In this document: positions 11,004-23,300 of the stretch, piece by piece
Position numbering within the stretch: position 1 is the stretch's first letter
How the letters are laid out: every line of letters begins with the position of its first letter
Assembly (NCBI RefSeq): GCF_905220415.1
Contig: NC_059548.1
Coordinates: 6,636,501-6,700,500 of the forward strand
DNA length: 64,000 nt
Direction of reading: 5' to 3'
Origin: Colias croceus
Taxonomy: Eukaryota > Arthropoda > Insecta > Lepidoptera > Pieridae
Position numbers and translations under genes: made by a program
Notes under the pieces: model-generated
Told to the model about the DNA's origin: nothing
What the model saw: the letters and a program-made list of their open reading frames with translations, nothing else
The model's database searches: none

Positions 11004-14000
11004 TTATTTCGTCGTCAAATTCAAGCTCCAAAAATATTTTTGTTTACCATAAGCTGTAGGTAAGCATATTGATTCTTGCAATAACAAACCAATTCGTAAG
11101 AATTGTGATATGTAAATCTTCCGGAAATATTTAGGATCTCTAGTTTTATATAGCATTGGACCTACCTTTCCCTTCGTTTGTTTCTTGCGCATTCTTCTTT
11201 TCAAGTTCATATTTCAAATTCTTCGCTTGATAAGCCGAGACTGACATCGAAGGCCTATTCTTTGCGTATTCTACGCTTCTAATCGAATTATCGGCCTTTT
11301 GCTCCATTTGGTCGATAGTTTTTACGTAATCAGAAGATATCTTTCGAGCCACTTTCTTACTGTGTTGTAAGTTCATAACTTTGTCATATGAAACTTCTTC
11401 TACTGTTAAGGAATGTCTTAAATATTTCTCCCGTGTATTTTCATCGCTTTTGATGCGAGAATTCGGTGAATACGTCAATAGAAGATTTTTATGTTCCGTC
11501 TCCCCAAAGGGCCTGAAAGCGATAATATAACGGCATCTATATAGAAATATTTTGCAAATATAAATCTTTTGTGGTGGATTCGACGAAACAATAAATTAAC
11601 CTGTATTCTTTTAGAGTGGGTCCACCAATATCTTCATCATTCGACAGGTTCTCATATAATCGAGTCAGTACTGATTGTCGTCTGACTTCCATATCGGAGT
11701 CAGAATATTCCAATTGTGCTGGTTTAACAAAACCTGTTGGGCGACGGGCTGGTCGGGATCCCGTCTGCGCGGCCACCGCCGATTGTGCAATCCTTACCTT
11801 GCTAGAAGATTTATTGTAAAAAACTATAAATAAATTGACTAGTTGGCGTATTGTTAGTGCCGCAAAGAAGTCCTAAAAATGTATTACGGCGTAACTGGAT
11901 AAATATATCGCGTTTTTGGAGATAGGTACCTAGATTGCATTTCGATCAATATCTGTTTTACGATTTGTTATGTTTTTAATAATGGAACATGGGCATTGAG
12001 ATACGTCTTGATTATGTCTTGAGTAGTGGGTACTACTTACTTAAATTTGATTTTAATGGTTTCGGGTTTTATTAATTGTATTCGACAATGCGTTCGATAA
12101 GCGTTAAAGACATTAAAATTTAAAACTTAAAATCACGGCAAAAAAAATTAATATTTGAAAAAACATGAATAAATAAAAAAAGATACAAAAAAAAAATACC
12201 GGCCATTTGTATAAGATCCGTTATCTGAATCATTTGAGTCTTGTGAACTAATTCTTTGTATTATATGGATCTTTTCCAAGTCCTCCATACGGACAAAGCC
12301 AGTTTGACGCCGTTTTATCTTGCTTGGTTCCCTTACACCCCATGGAATGCTTATGGAAACTTTTCTATGCGAAAAAGAACACAATATCATAATATTATGA
12401 ATATAATTTAATCACGTTACAAGTTATTAAAGATACCTAATAACTTACTTATCCCCGTAATCTCTCGATCTTCGGTCTATAGATTGTATTCTGTAACCAT
12501 TTCGAAAAATAATACAAATTCTTACCACATATAGGAAACGTGGATATAATTCATACTGTAAAGTCAAAATTTCATATACATCACCTAAACCTTCTCAGCT
12601 CTTCATCAGTTATTAGTTCTGACCTATAATTAGTAAAAAAAAAATATAAAAAAAAGTTTTCCGAACATTTCATTTTTATCAAACTTTTTAAAAAATATTT
12701 TTTGTAAACTTACTTTCTTGTACCGTCGAATATATTGACCTGGCCAACACCTCGAGCGATGCCCTTGATTACTCCGCCGGCAAAGCTGACACGATCCACG
12801 TTAAGCCTACAAAATTAATGGGTTCATTTTTAATTATTGTGAGTTACTTTGTAAGGTATTTTATAAATTATCTATAAGACTCTCCATAATATTATTTGTT
12901 ACTAGTTAAACTTACTTTAAATATCTTCGTATTTCCCTCTCTTCTTCTGATTCAAGCGATTTTACTGTAAAAATAAAATTAAATAGCAATCAATACTAAT
13001 TAACGCAGCTTCATTATTAATTTATTTCACTTACACGAAGCTTCGTCCGAGTCGTCATCAAATTTATAAACATCTGAAATGTAGGAATCTTGTGGAGCAA
13101 TTACTTTTTTGGGTATTTCATTTTGTAAATCGGATTCAAGACAATAGTCGCCTCTTAAGAATCTGTAAAAAATGTTTGAATTTATTTAGATAAAACAACA
13201 GGTATTTCTATATTATAACGAGAAGTGATGGCTCAGGAGTAGGAAAAAATGGTAGTGATATCAACCTATGATGTTAAAATTTTGGGATGGATGACAATGA
13301 ATACTTTCTATTTAAGTACATCATATCGGAAATTTTCCAAACTAACAAAAAGTATTTATTTATTTATTCATCAAAGACATACTTCTTTAAATTATAAGTT
13401 GAATCCTTTTCTCCCGGGTAAGGAACATCCGTCAGAGGTATGTAATACAATCTCTCTGGCTGGTGCTTTACGCTCAATGTGCTCAGCGACATGTGTTTAT
13501 AGGGAGTTGTCTGATGTTCCTCCGGCTCATAGTCGTATACCTCTACATCAAAATCATTATTTTCGTCTGCCGTTTCACTCACGGCCGTTGATGGTCGCGG
13601 ATGATTGGTTTGACTTTTTTGAATTTGTTTCTCGATTTCTTCTTTTTTGCGAATAAATCTGAAAATAATCTATTTGTAAAGCTATAATCTTTGCGATATC
13701 ATATACACACACCGGCACAATTAGCGGAACAGAAACCGATACGCGAGAACATCGTCTGGGATTTGAACGAATGGCAGCAGGTTCTCTTTACTGATGAGTG
13801 CAGAGTTCTTTTAAAACAGATCAATGGGAGACAGCGAATATGGAGACACAGAGGAGAACGCCAAATATAGTCTAATTTTGAACACACAGTGGCTTATGGT
13901 GGCGGCTCGATAATGGTTTGGGGAGGGATATGTTTGAGAGCTCGCACGGAGTTATTGATAGTCACAGGAGGGACCATGACAGCAGATAGATACATCAGAG

Positions 14001-16620
14001 ACATTTAAGAAGAACATGTTATACCATTTGCCCCATTTATTGGTGACTACTTTACTCTAATGCAAGATAATGCTCGTGCTCATAGTGCACAATCGGTACA
14101 GGCATATCTGAGCCACGTAGGTATACCGGTGATGCAGTGGCCAGCAAATTCCCCCGATATGAATCCGATAAAGCATGTCTGGGACTTGCTAAAAAGAAGG
14201 GTTAAATCCAGAATGCCACCCCCCAACAGTCTGAATGAACTTGGAAACGAATTACTTGAGAAGTGGGAGCGGTTGCCTCAAGAAATCATCGATAACATAA
14301 TCTGTAGCAAGCCCAGACGAATGGAAACCGTAATCAGAGCAAGAGGGGGAAACACTCGTTATTAATTTTGCTTTAATTTTATTGTCAAATCATTTAATGC
14401 TTACTTTTTTTATTTTTTTGTGATGGTTCATAATCATCTAAATATTTCACTTATTTCAAATTTCTTAATTTTTCAATAAAAAATAACGAAGACTTTTCAA
14501 AGTCGTTGTTAAAAGATGTTAATCAACTTGTTATTTTGTATCTAATTACATTTTCGTCAAATATATGCGTTATTATCTCATAGTCTCACTTTTTTTTTGT
14601 TCCGCTAATTGTGCCGGTGTGTATATTATATTCCAATGTGTGTATGGCAGTACTAGTTATATGTACTTACCTTTGTGTAGCTCTAATGTTCTTTTTTTCT
14701 TCTTCAACAGATCCTTCTCCTTCTCCTCGAACTTGTTCCTCTATAAGTGCTAACTCTCGCAGCTCTATTTCCAAAAATGTTTTTGCCATAATTTCCTGGG
14801 ATGAATTTAATAATTTTTTACTACTCTACTTACTAATGTATATTACCGATAATACTTCAATATAATTAAAGTATGACAAAACTAACCTCAATAAAGAGGT
14901 TTCCCAAAGAAACAAGTTCTTCTATATGCCCATCAATATATGCATTGGTTCCTTTGTTAATTATTATGTCCTGACATTCGAGATTTAATACTCCAGCTTT
15001 ATATATGAGAATTTCTACTGAAGGAGACTCATACCAAGTAGGAATGGATTCAATTTTTTGTAAAACAGATTCTCCGTCTATAAGTTGACCGAAAGCAACA
15101 TATTTCTGGGCCATCCAGGGTGCTGGGTGAAGTAATACAAAAAACTGGGTGGAACAATCGACGTGCCTAAAAATAATAGATTAAATTCTAATAACTTGAT
15201 AATATAATATACTCTCAGTTCTGATATGATTACGTAAGAATGTAGGTGCATATTGCGCGTACTGCTTTCTGGGTACAAAACAATTATCAAACTACCTCCC
15301 ATCGTTTGCCATGCATAAAACGCCACGTCTATCATGAGGAACAATAAAGTTTTCACAATCTAAATCGATACTTTTCAAACCAAATCCACCACATTGTATC
15401 CAGCAATCTTTGACGATGCGGTGAACGGGTGTCCCGGAATAACCGCCTTTAGTGGTTTGACATAGTCTTAGAAAATTTACACTCGTGTTTGGTACAATAT
15501 CCGCATAAAGCTGAAAAATAATAATGAATAAACAAGGTTCAACTCATAACAGCCTCTGAAAGAAAATATGAGAAATGGGGTACAAAATTGGGTGAGAAAT
15601 GGGGGAAGGTACTTCCTCCTGTTAAAATTCCAACTTAATCTTTGTGGGTAGTCTGGATTTCAAATATTTGAGTAAATAGTATGAAAACTAACCATAAATA
15701 CTAATGTACCGATCGGATATGAATCTATTGAAATGTGCATATAAGCACAAGGTCTCTGAAAGATAACATGAAAAATTTAAGCATGGTATTTAATTATTAT
15801 CAAATTTTATAACTGATTATACGATGCGAAGTATTTACGACATACCCCAGAGTTGCGAATGTAATTTACGAATTGATCGACACCTTCTTTGTAATAATCC
15901 AAAATTATGTGATAATAATATTTAGCGTTTATTATGTCTTTAAATTCTTTTTCTCCGCCAAGAAATTTATCATTCAGAATAATAGCTACGCTGCTAGTCA
16001 AGCAGAAAGCAATACCGCCAAACTGCTTTTTCAAATCATTCAAAACTTGTGGCCACTCTACTGTTGTTACTCCTACAGGAAAAAATACAAGTTAAATTAT
16101 TGTAAAGGAAATCTGAGTAGGCGTTATAAGTAAACATATTATGTAGCGATGAATTGTATGCATTCATAAAAGATCTCTCGCATCATTATTCACTGAACTA
16201 CTGCTGTGCAATATATTATTATTATACGTTTGGTAGGTAGAGTAGAGATACGAGAAAGATCTAGGAGAATAAGTTTATTATCTGTTTTTAGAACTTCACG
16301 TCAAATAAATGTTTTGCAATACATATTATTTTAATTCAAATACCTCTTATAGATGGAGCATCAAATAATTTCGAACGGTACTTATATAGTCCAGTTGCTA
16401 TGTTGACGCAATAATTAAATTCTTTTGTAACTTGATCTCCTATGATGGTAAACTTTACTCTGTCTACAATTTGCGTTTTATTTTCTGTTTTGGGGTATTC
16501 AGGATTCTGTACTGAATTGTGAGCATATTTAAGATTCTTAAGATTATGGCTCTTTATCACACGTTCCCATGGGTGATGAGATACTTCTCTTTTTTTGTGA
16601 TTAAATTTCACAAACGACAT
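11004..16620 (-). CDS. PPIL6-type cyclophilin-domain protein with a long unrecognised C-terminal extension, 16 exons
   Basis: Exons in transcript order: 16344-16620, 15846-16072, 15693-15755, 15296-15510, 14887-15166, 14671-14795, 13383-13658, 13035-13162, 12916-12964, 12714-12806, 12585-12623, 12449-12490, 12200-12364, 11601-11801, 11166-11512, 11004-11053. All phases join, giving 858 residues. Residues about 168-330 form a cyclophilin domain ('VHRIVKDCWIQ', 'PHDRRGVLCMANDGR', 'QKYVAFGQLIDG') closest to what I know of PPIL6. Against cyclophilin A numbering, Arg55, Gln63 and Trp121 are kept, but Phe60 is Cys, Met61 is Trp and His126 is Tyr, so isomerase activity is doubtful. Residues 1-167 match the extra N-terminal domain position of PPIL6. 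From about 355 on the chain is charged, partly coiled-coil-like ('ALIEEQVRGEGEGSVEEEKK'), then acidic, then Arg/Ser-rich; I recognise no domain there. Human PPIL6 stops soon after the cyclophilin fold. The exons before about 13380 are surer than the 3' ones. A Tc1 fragment sits in the intron at 13659-14670. Confidence 0.8.
13706..14621 (+). mobile_element. Internally deleted Tc1-type transposon in an intron of the PPIL6-like gene
   Basis: Terminal inverted repeats 'acaccggcacaattagcgga' at the left and its complement at the right, with a TA on each side (13704-13705 and 14622-14623). The transposase frame starts abruptly inside the catalytic region, so the DNA-binding half is gone. A second copy with the same deletion is at 31928-33114. 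It is inserted opposite to the host gene's direction. Confidence 0.9.
13735..14365 (+). pseudogene. Tc1-type transposase fragment with two in-frame stops
   Basis: The translation has the family blocks 'WQQVLFTDECR' (first catalytic Asp), 'GGSIMVWGGI', 'LMQDNARAHSA' (second Asp) and 'WPANSPDMNPIKHVWDLLKR' (third acidic position region), ending at a TAA at 14363-14365. Stop codons interrupt it near 13868 and 14006. The N-terminal helix-turn-helix region is missing. It cannot make an active transposase. Confidence 0.88.
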
Positions 16621-17311
16621 TTTTTAGAAGATTGTAGACAGAAATCATACGTCAAAAAATATTTTTTTGTGTTTATTTTTATTTTTAATTGTAGCTAGAG
16701 ATCAATTGTGAGATCAATAATGTTCTCAAGGTGTTTATTTGTTTCTGGTTTGTTTTCACGTAGCACGCGAACAATTATAAGACATATTTTGGTGACTCGT
16801 AAGCACAGTTAAACGCTGTGATTAAACGCGACGTAACTGATAATTGATTATGACCACGCAGGCAACAAATAGTACGATATCGTCTCTACCATGGAGTTAT
16901 CCATGCTTTATGTTACCTTCAATGTGTACTCTTCGTTAGTAGAACTATCGAAACCACTTTCGAATAAATATTTTTTTGGTAATGCAAGCGACGGCTTACC
17001 ACAGTTTATAACATATTATTGGCAAAAAGTTAAATGCTCAAGCCTCAAAAATAAGAGAGAAAAAAAAGCTTTGTATTTGACATCTGTCATCTGACATTGA
17101 TAAATATGACAAATGTCCATCTGTCAAATAAGTGTGTCACAAAAAAAATTACACATATTTTCACGAATTTAATTTTTAACATAAATTAAATTAATTTACC
17201 TTTATTTTTTTTACAAATTCATTATTCGGCGCTGTAAGCACTGCAAAATATAATATGTGAACTGACCGACCCATTTTTAATATCCAATGATTTTAATGAA
17301 TAATTATTATC
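16621..17311. promoter_or_regulatory. Divergent promoter region shared by the PPIL6-like gene and HEATR6
   Basis: 691 bp separate the two start codons, which point away from each other. Between 17076 and 17140 the motif TGACA/TGTCA occurs six to seven times in alternating orientation, including 'atttgacatctgtcatctga' and 'ccatctgtcaaataa' as an imperfect inverted pair. I see no clear TATA box on either side. The open frame at 16891-17094 has no recognised domain and I do not call it. Confidence 0.5.
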
Positions 17312-20300
17312 ATGAATCAAAACATTATGATGAATTCTAAGAGTTTTTCCTTACTCTCTGAAGAACTTTGTAGTATTTTATACGGTAAAGAAAAAAATTC
17401 AGGAAAGATAAATTCTCTCATAGATGAGTTAAATGCATTGCCTTATAAGGCGGAGCTGTTCCTGAAAAGAAATGTAAGATATGTTTGTTTATTAAAATTT
17501 CTGTGAATCATAATAATTTATATTCAAAATAATCTATAAACCTTTTTTTCAGGATATTACTTCGTTATTAAACGTCCTGTGCTTGTATATAAAACCTGTA
17601 GATGAGTTTATTTCTGCAAAAACATCACACTTATTCAACAGTGTGATAACCAAGCAAAACATACCCATATCAAATGACCACCTAGGGAAGGTAATAGCAT
17701 GGCATATTGAATGTATCAAGACATGTTCAGATGTTGTTTTGCCTGATATTTTACATAATTTGCAATGTATTTTGCAAGTTAATGTACAAGCAGGATATAA
17801 GGTAAACACTTAATTTTTTAAATAGGTATCTTATCAGAAACTTGACTAAAGTTTCATAGTTAAAGGACCAAAGTTGTCTATTTAACTTGTGGTTTAAAAC
17901 AAATTTATTGATCAAATACAAGCAAAATTAACCTCATGCTCTTTGGTATGATAATACAATAGCAATCTTTTATACAGTGTTAATTTACTTCTTCATTTTC
18001 ATTATTTATAAATTATTTTTGTCCCCTTTCAGTTCATCAATGAGTTGATTGGTAAGAATGGTCTTCTTACAAAATTAATAGAAGCAGATAAGAACATCAA
18101 CCAAAGTGGTCAAAATTCTTCCCAAATAACACTTATTGTATTGAAATGTATATTATGTCTTCTGCCAACAATTGAGGATAAATTAAGTGATGATACAGAA
18201 TTAACACAGGACATAAAGGAACATATTTCATGTATTGTTGTTAAATATCTCTTGAAAGGTTCTATGAAAAATCAAGATGAATTTTTATATTGTAAGGTAA
18301 GAAAATTACCACATTTTGTGAAAATTAAATATGACAGGATTATGTTTTAATTAATAATTTTGGTAAAATAAAATAAAAGCTCAAGCTTTTATATATTATT
18401 ATTATTTATTGATACCTTTTTTAAGAAAATTGATTGCCAAATAAGTTATGTTTAATTATTTCTTTTAGATTGTTATAACAGCCTTAAGAGTATTGGCTCA
18501 TGTTTACTTTAACTATCATACAACAGAAATACCTCTACCAGAGTTGATGGGCATATGCCAGTATTTCATATTGTATGGCTTGATTAAACAAAATAGTAAA
18601 CCGGAAAAAATACTACCTGCCCAGCAAAGTATTGCTATAGCTCCTGTTAAACCCACTACAAGAGGAGGCAAGGTATGAATATAGTTATGTTATAGATTTT
18701 GTATTGCCGAGTATCATTTAGTATTACTATTAAAATTTTGTAAAAAAAAGCTGGAATGATATCTACTGTTCAAAATATTCTATGTTACTTGTGTGTATAT
18801 TGTAAAGATATGATATAATATGACAACACTAAAAAAAAATTTGTATTTCATACCAGAAACAAAAAGTAAGAAAACAAAGGAACAATGCAATAGAAAGCTT
18901 GAAAAAAGAAATACCAGTGTCTGATCGCAGCCTTATGAAAGATGTGGAAAATTTTGAAAACAACTCTGCTTACAAACCAGCCAGTAAAAATTACTTAGAA
19001 CCAGTGAAAGCTAAGACCTGTTGGGCCTTAACAAGTGATTCAGATATTTCTGATGTGGAAAACAGTAGAGAGGCAAAGCTTGTAGCTTTGAAATCAAGGG
19101 TACGGCAGAGTGCTGCTAATTTGTTCTTAGTTCTATTCAAGGTAAGTCTTTTAATACTGCCTTTATTTAAATATGATACACATTACACTTAATATTGTTC
19201 CTCAATGTCATAAAACCTTTATAAAAGGTACCAAAGTTAGAATAGACTAGAAAAAAATTCTGGTATTCTCTTTGGAAAATTTTATGGTGTTTTAATTATG
19301 ATCACTCTTTATTTGGAACTGTAAACTATGACATGCCTTATATAATTTTACTCCCCTTATAGATAAAAGATAAGAAAGAACTATTTGGCTATTGGTGGGC
19401 TTTCTTACCTGATTCACCTGATGTTAACAATTGGCTTGCTGAAGAAAATTCTAAGAAAAGTCTGGCATATTGTGCAGTTACAGATCCTATAGCCAGTAGT
19501 AGAGCAAGTGCCTTAAGTGTTATTTTAGCTTTATTATCGGGCTCTAAAATGTATTTGGCACAAGCTGAAGTCAGGTATTTTATACATTTTTTTATCTTTT
19601 TATTAAAATGCTAACTTATTACTTAAATATTTCCTTAGCCAGATAAAAGTATTTATTGATACATTATGTACATAACTGAAGTTAAAATTTTTCTTTGTTT
19701 TATATCCAAACAAATCGTTTATTTATTTTTACAGCAAAAAGTCAAACACATCTTTTATACCATTCTCAGTGTCCTTAGGATACATTATAAATTGTATGCA
19801 TAAGATCCTAGTAGATATACTAAATAGTGAGAGAAGCCATGCTGTAATCATAGTCACTTTGAAGTGTTGTGCTGCTTTAGTTCAAGCAACACCATACCAT
19901 AAAATGCAAGAAGGTTTGGTTAGTGATTTGGTGAAATCTACCAGACGATTTTTGGTACATAGAGGTATGTAAGAATTTTTTCAATTATTTTTCTTGATGG
20001 TGCCAAAATTACATTAATTAAGTTTGTTTATTGTTATTATTAGATTATTATCAACCAATCAGTTGTTTAAATTGTATTTTTTAATATTCGATAAAAAAAA
20101 AAAAAATAATATAAAATCATAAATATTTTCAGATGTCACACTTCAAGTTGGTGCATTGATAACTATGGGATGCGTTTTATCCATTGATCCTAAAGTTAAC
20201 GAATTACTCTTAGCAATACGTAAGGATGCTTCTTATTGCAAGAGTACTGCAAATTCATCAAATAAAGAAAATAAAACAAACATGGACGATTGTGATGATT

Positions 20301-23300
20301 TTGAAGAGGGCTATTCTGATGATGAAATCTTCACTGCAATAGAACCAGTAGAAGTGATAGTCGAAAAAGATAATAAAAATACGTCATACTTTAATACATG
20401 GATCTTAGATATTTGTTTTAAGAATTTAGGTTGGATGTTTAAAGGTGATGAGAGAATTGTAAGTATGCACTTGTAAATAAAAAAAAATTAGCCAGAACTT
20501 TTTAAAATATTTCTTGTTTTTAGAAATTTCTGGAATAAAAATTCAATATATTATATTTGTAGAATTGTAAGCCATCAGCAATACCAGTGATTTTGGAATC
20601 ACTTCAAGTATTATCGGCCATTGCGTTTCACCATTTAGCTGAAATACTCAAACCGCATATAAAGCTATTGTCTGATATTTTATATGAAATGTTGGTTCAT
20701 GAACACCAAGACGTCGTGTTACAAACTGCAAGATTAATAAGTATTATTGGGGATGCTATACAAAAATTAGGTGAGTTCAATATTCAAAGTTTATTAAATA
20801 AATTTAATAAAAAAAAAAATTACACACATTGTGTCACATACTAGTGTCACATATTATGTGCATTGTATTATCTCGTAAAATAAAGGCATTATCTTTTCTG
20901 ACTTAATGTTAACAAGGTACTTTAACCAATAAGTGCTAGGTTCTTTAGGGTTATGTTTCAGAAATAGAAATGGTTTTTCATTTCAACTTTTTTTTTTCAG
21001 AGCAAATAGATGAAGCACCACCATTAAATCGTTGTGTTTATATGTGGGAGAAGTTAATAACTCCTTTATCTACCGTCCTACAATGTCATGAGAGTACTCC
21101 AGCTAAGGCGGTCGTTTGCGACTGTATAGCTAATATAGGAGAGAAATCATTTAAGGAGTTACCAGTAAGTGAAATCACTTTTTTAACGGTTGTTCTTCTT
21201 TCCACATACAAAAGTTTTAAACTGGATTGAATGGGTAATAGGTATGTTTTACACTGTGAGGTTGAAAACTCGCATTAGGTTATATTGTTTATAGTAAACA
21301 CCCTTAAAATATCGTTATCATTATCTTACTGAATTTCAGTGTAATTAAGACTTGAATGTAGTGTTGAAAGAAATGTCAGCAATAATTTTCCTAATAAATG
21401 AAATACAAAACAAAATATCTTAAAAATATGATTTACTCGTGTACATATTTATTTCTTGGAAATACATTTACTTTTAAGTAACTAAAATTAATAATTTTCA
21501 TAACAAGGACCGTACGCAAATGTTATGTTGCACATTGCTAATGGGTTCCTGTAGCGACGAAGAGGCGAGCGTGCGTGCGGCCGCCGTGCGAGCGCTTGCT
21601 ATGACCGTAATGTATAGAACGCTGAGAGAGGTAAGGCATTTAAGTGTATTTCAATTTAAATAAGGATGTTTTTATATGCAATAGACGATGACAGTATATA
21701 CTTTCCATCTGCCTTCGCAGAAGAACATACAACTAATAGTCAGTGTGGTTCAATAGTACAGAAAATTTATTAAATTTCAAAACCTAGTCCTAACGATGGG
21801 AATCTTTTCTAAAAAGGCACAAAAGAACTGACAAGTGTACCGTACCTCTTAAAGCAGTACTTAATTTCATTATGCGAAAGTGACGGCGCTTAAGGACGCG
21901 TTTACGAATCTGACAAAAATAAGCAGTTTTTCGGTACATTTTGCGACATAATAATACAAAACCAAATTTAACTAATAATTACTATAGATAGATTAATCCT
22001 TAATCTTTAAATGGTAGCAATTTTTTAGTCGAAAATTTTGGTTTATAATATTATAAAAAATATTTTAAGTAAGCAGACATGTCCAACTCAAAAAGGTAGC
22101 AAAGAAAACTATCAAAATGTTACAAATAGGCTGAGAAAAAAATTAAAATCAAATCTTATTTTTTCACATATTTAACTGTAACGCGTGATACTTATTGCAT
22201 GGAAATAAGGGTTATTTTATTTGACACTATCTTGATTTATTGTACAAAAATTTGTAATGAAATATTTTAGTAATTTAGTCGGCGCTCGGACGCCTTTGTG
22301 AGTAGACGCTGTGACGCTTGTAGGCAGCTCCTCGTTTACGAAAAGATCGCTGTACGTATACAAAATATTTGACCTAATAAACTTGATCATTGACGCATTC
22401 TGCACCGACAACCAAGGCACACCAGGGAAAGATTTGATTTATAGTTTTTCATACTTATGGGATTATAAATTTCATATTTAGTTTCTGACTTGATGGAGTG
22501 ACCTGCATGTGTACTTCGAAGACTGCTACTGGAACTAATAGACGAGTAGAGCTAGGTGTGCCGAGTTTGGGCTCGTTTTGTTAGTTATGTTGAGACCTTA
22601 CCTCCGGACTTGATGGAGTGACCTGCAGGTGTACTTCGAAGACTGCTACTGGAACTAAAAGACGAGTAGAGCTAGGTGTGCCGAGTTTGGGCTCGTTTTA
22701 TTAGTTATGTTGAGACCTTACCTCCGGACTTGATGGAATGACCTGCAGGTGTACTTCGAAGACTGCTACTGGAACTAAAAGATGGTTAGAGCTAGGTGTG
22801 CCGAGTTTGGGCTCATTTTGTTAGTTATGTTGAGACCTTACCTCCGGACTTGATGGAGTGACCTGCAGGTGCATTTACAAAATATGTTTTATTAATTAAT
22901 GTAATAATATAGTGTCGACTTATAAAAATACTACAGGTTTGCCGGCAGCTTCGCCTGCATCATTTTTAAATTTAACCCAAATTCGGCGCCATTTTGAAAT
23001 TTTCTGTTATTGTACCGATTTCGTTCAAAATCGATATCTGAGGCTCCCTGGGATCGCAAAACAGGAAACTGGTACCAAAATTTTAAAAAGTCAGCGCCAT
23101 TTTGAAATTCTTTGTTATTGTACCGATTTCGTTCAAAATCGATATCTGAGGCTCCCTGGGATCGCAAAACAGGAAACTGGTACCAAAATTTTTAAAAGTC
23201 AGCGCCATTTTGAAATTCTTTGTTATTGTACCGATTTCGTTCAAAATCAATATCTAAGGATCCCTAGGATCGCAAAACAGGTAACTGGTACCAATATTTA

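Noticed and set aside
11616..11819. 67-residue + strand frame
   Set aside because: Antisense shadow of exon 11601-11801.
13249..13656. 135-residue + strand frame
   Set aside because: It lies opposite exon 13383-13658 of the cyclophilin-like gene; the - strand has splice sites and frame continuity.
16891..17094. 67-residue frame in the divergent promoter
   Set aside because: No recognised domain; its end runs into the TGACA palindrome cluster and the HEATR6 start region.
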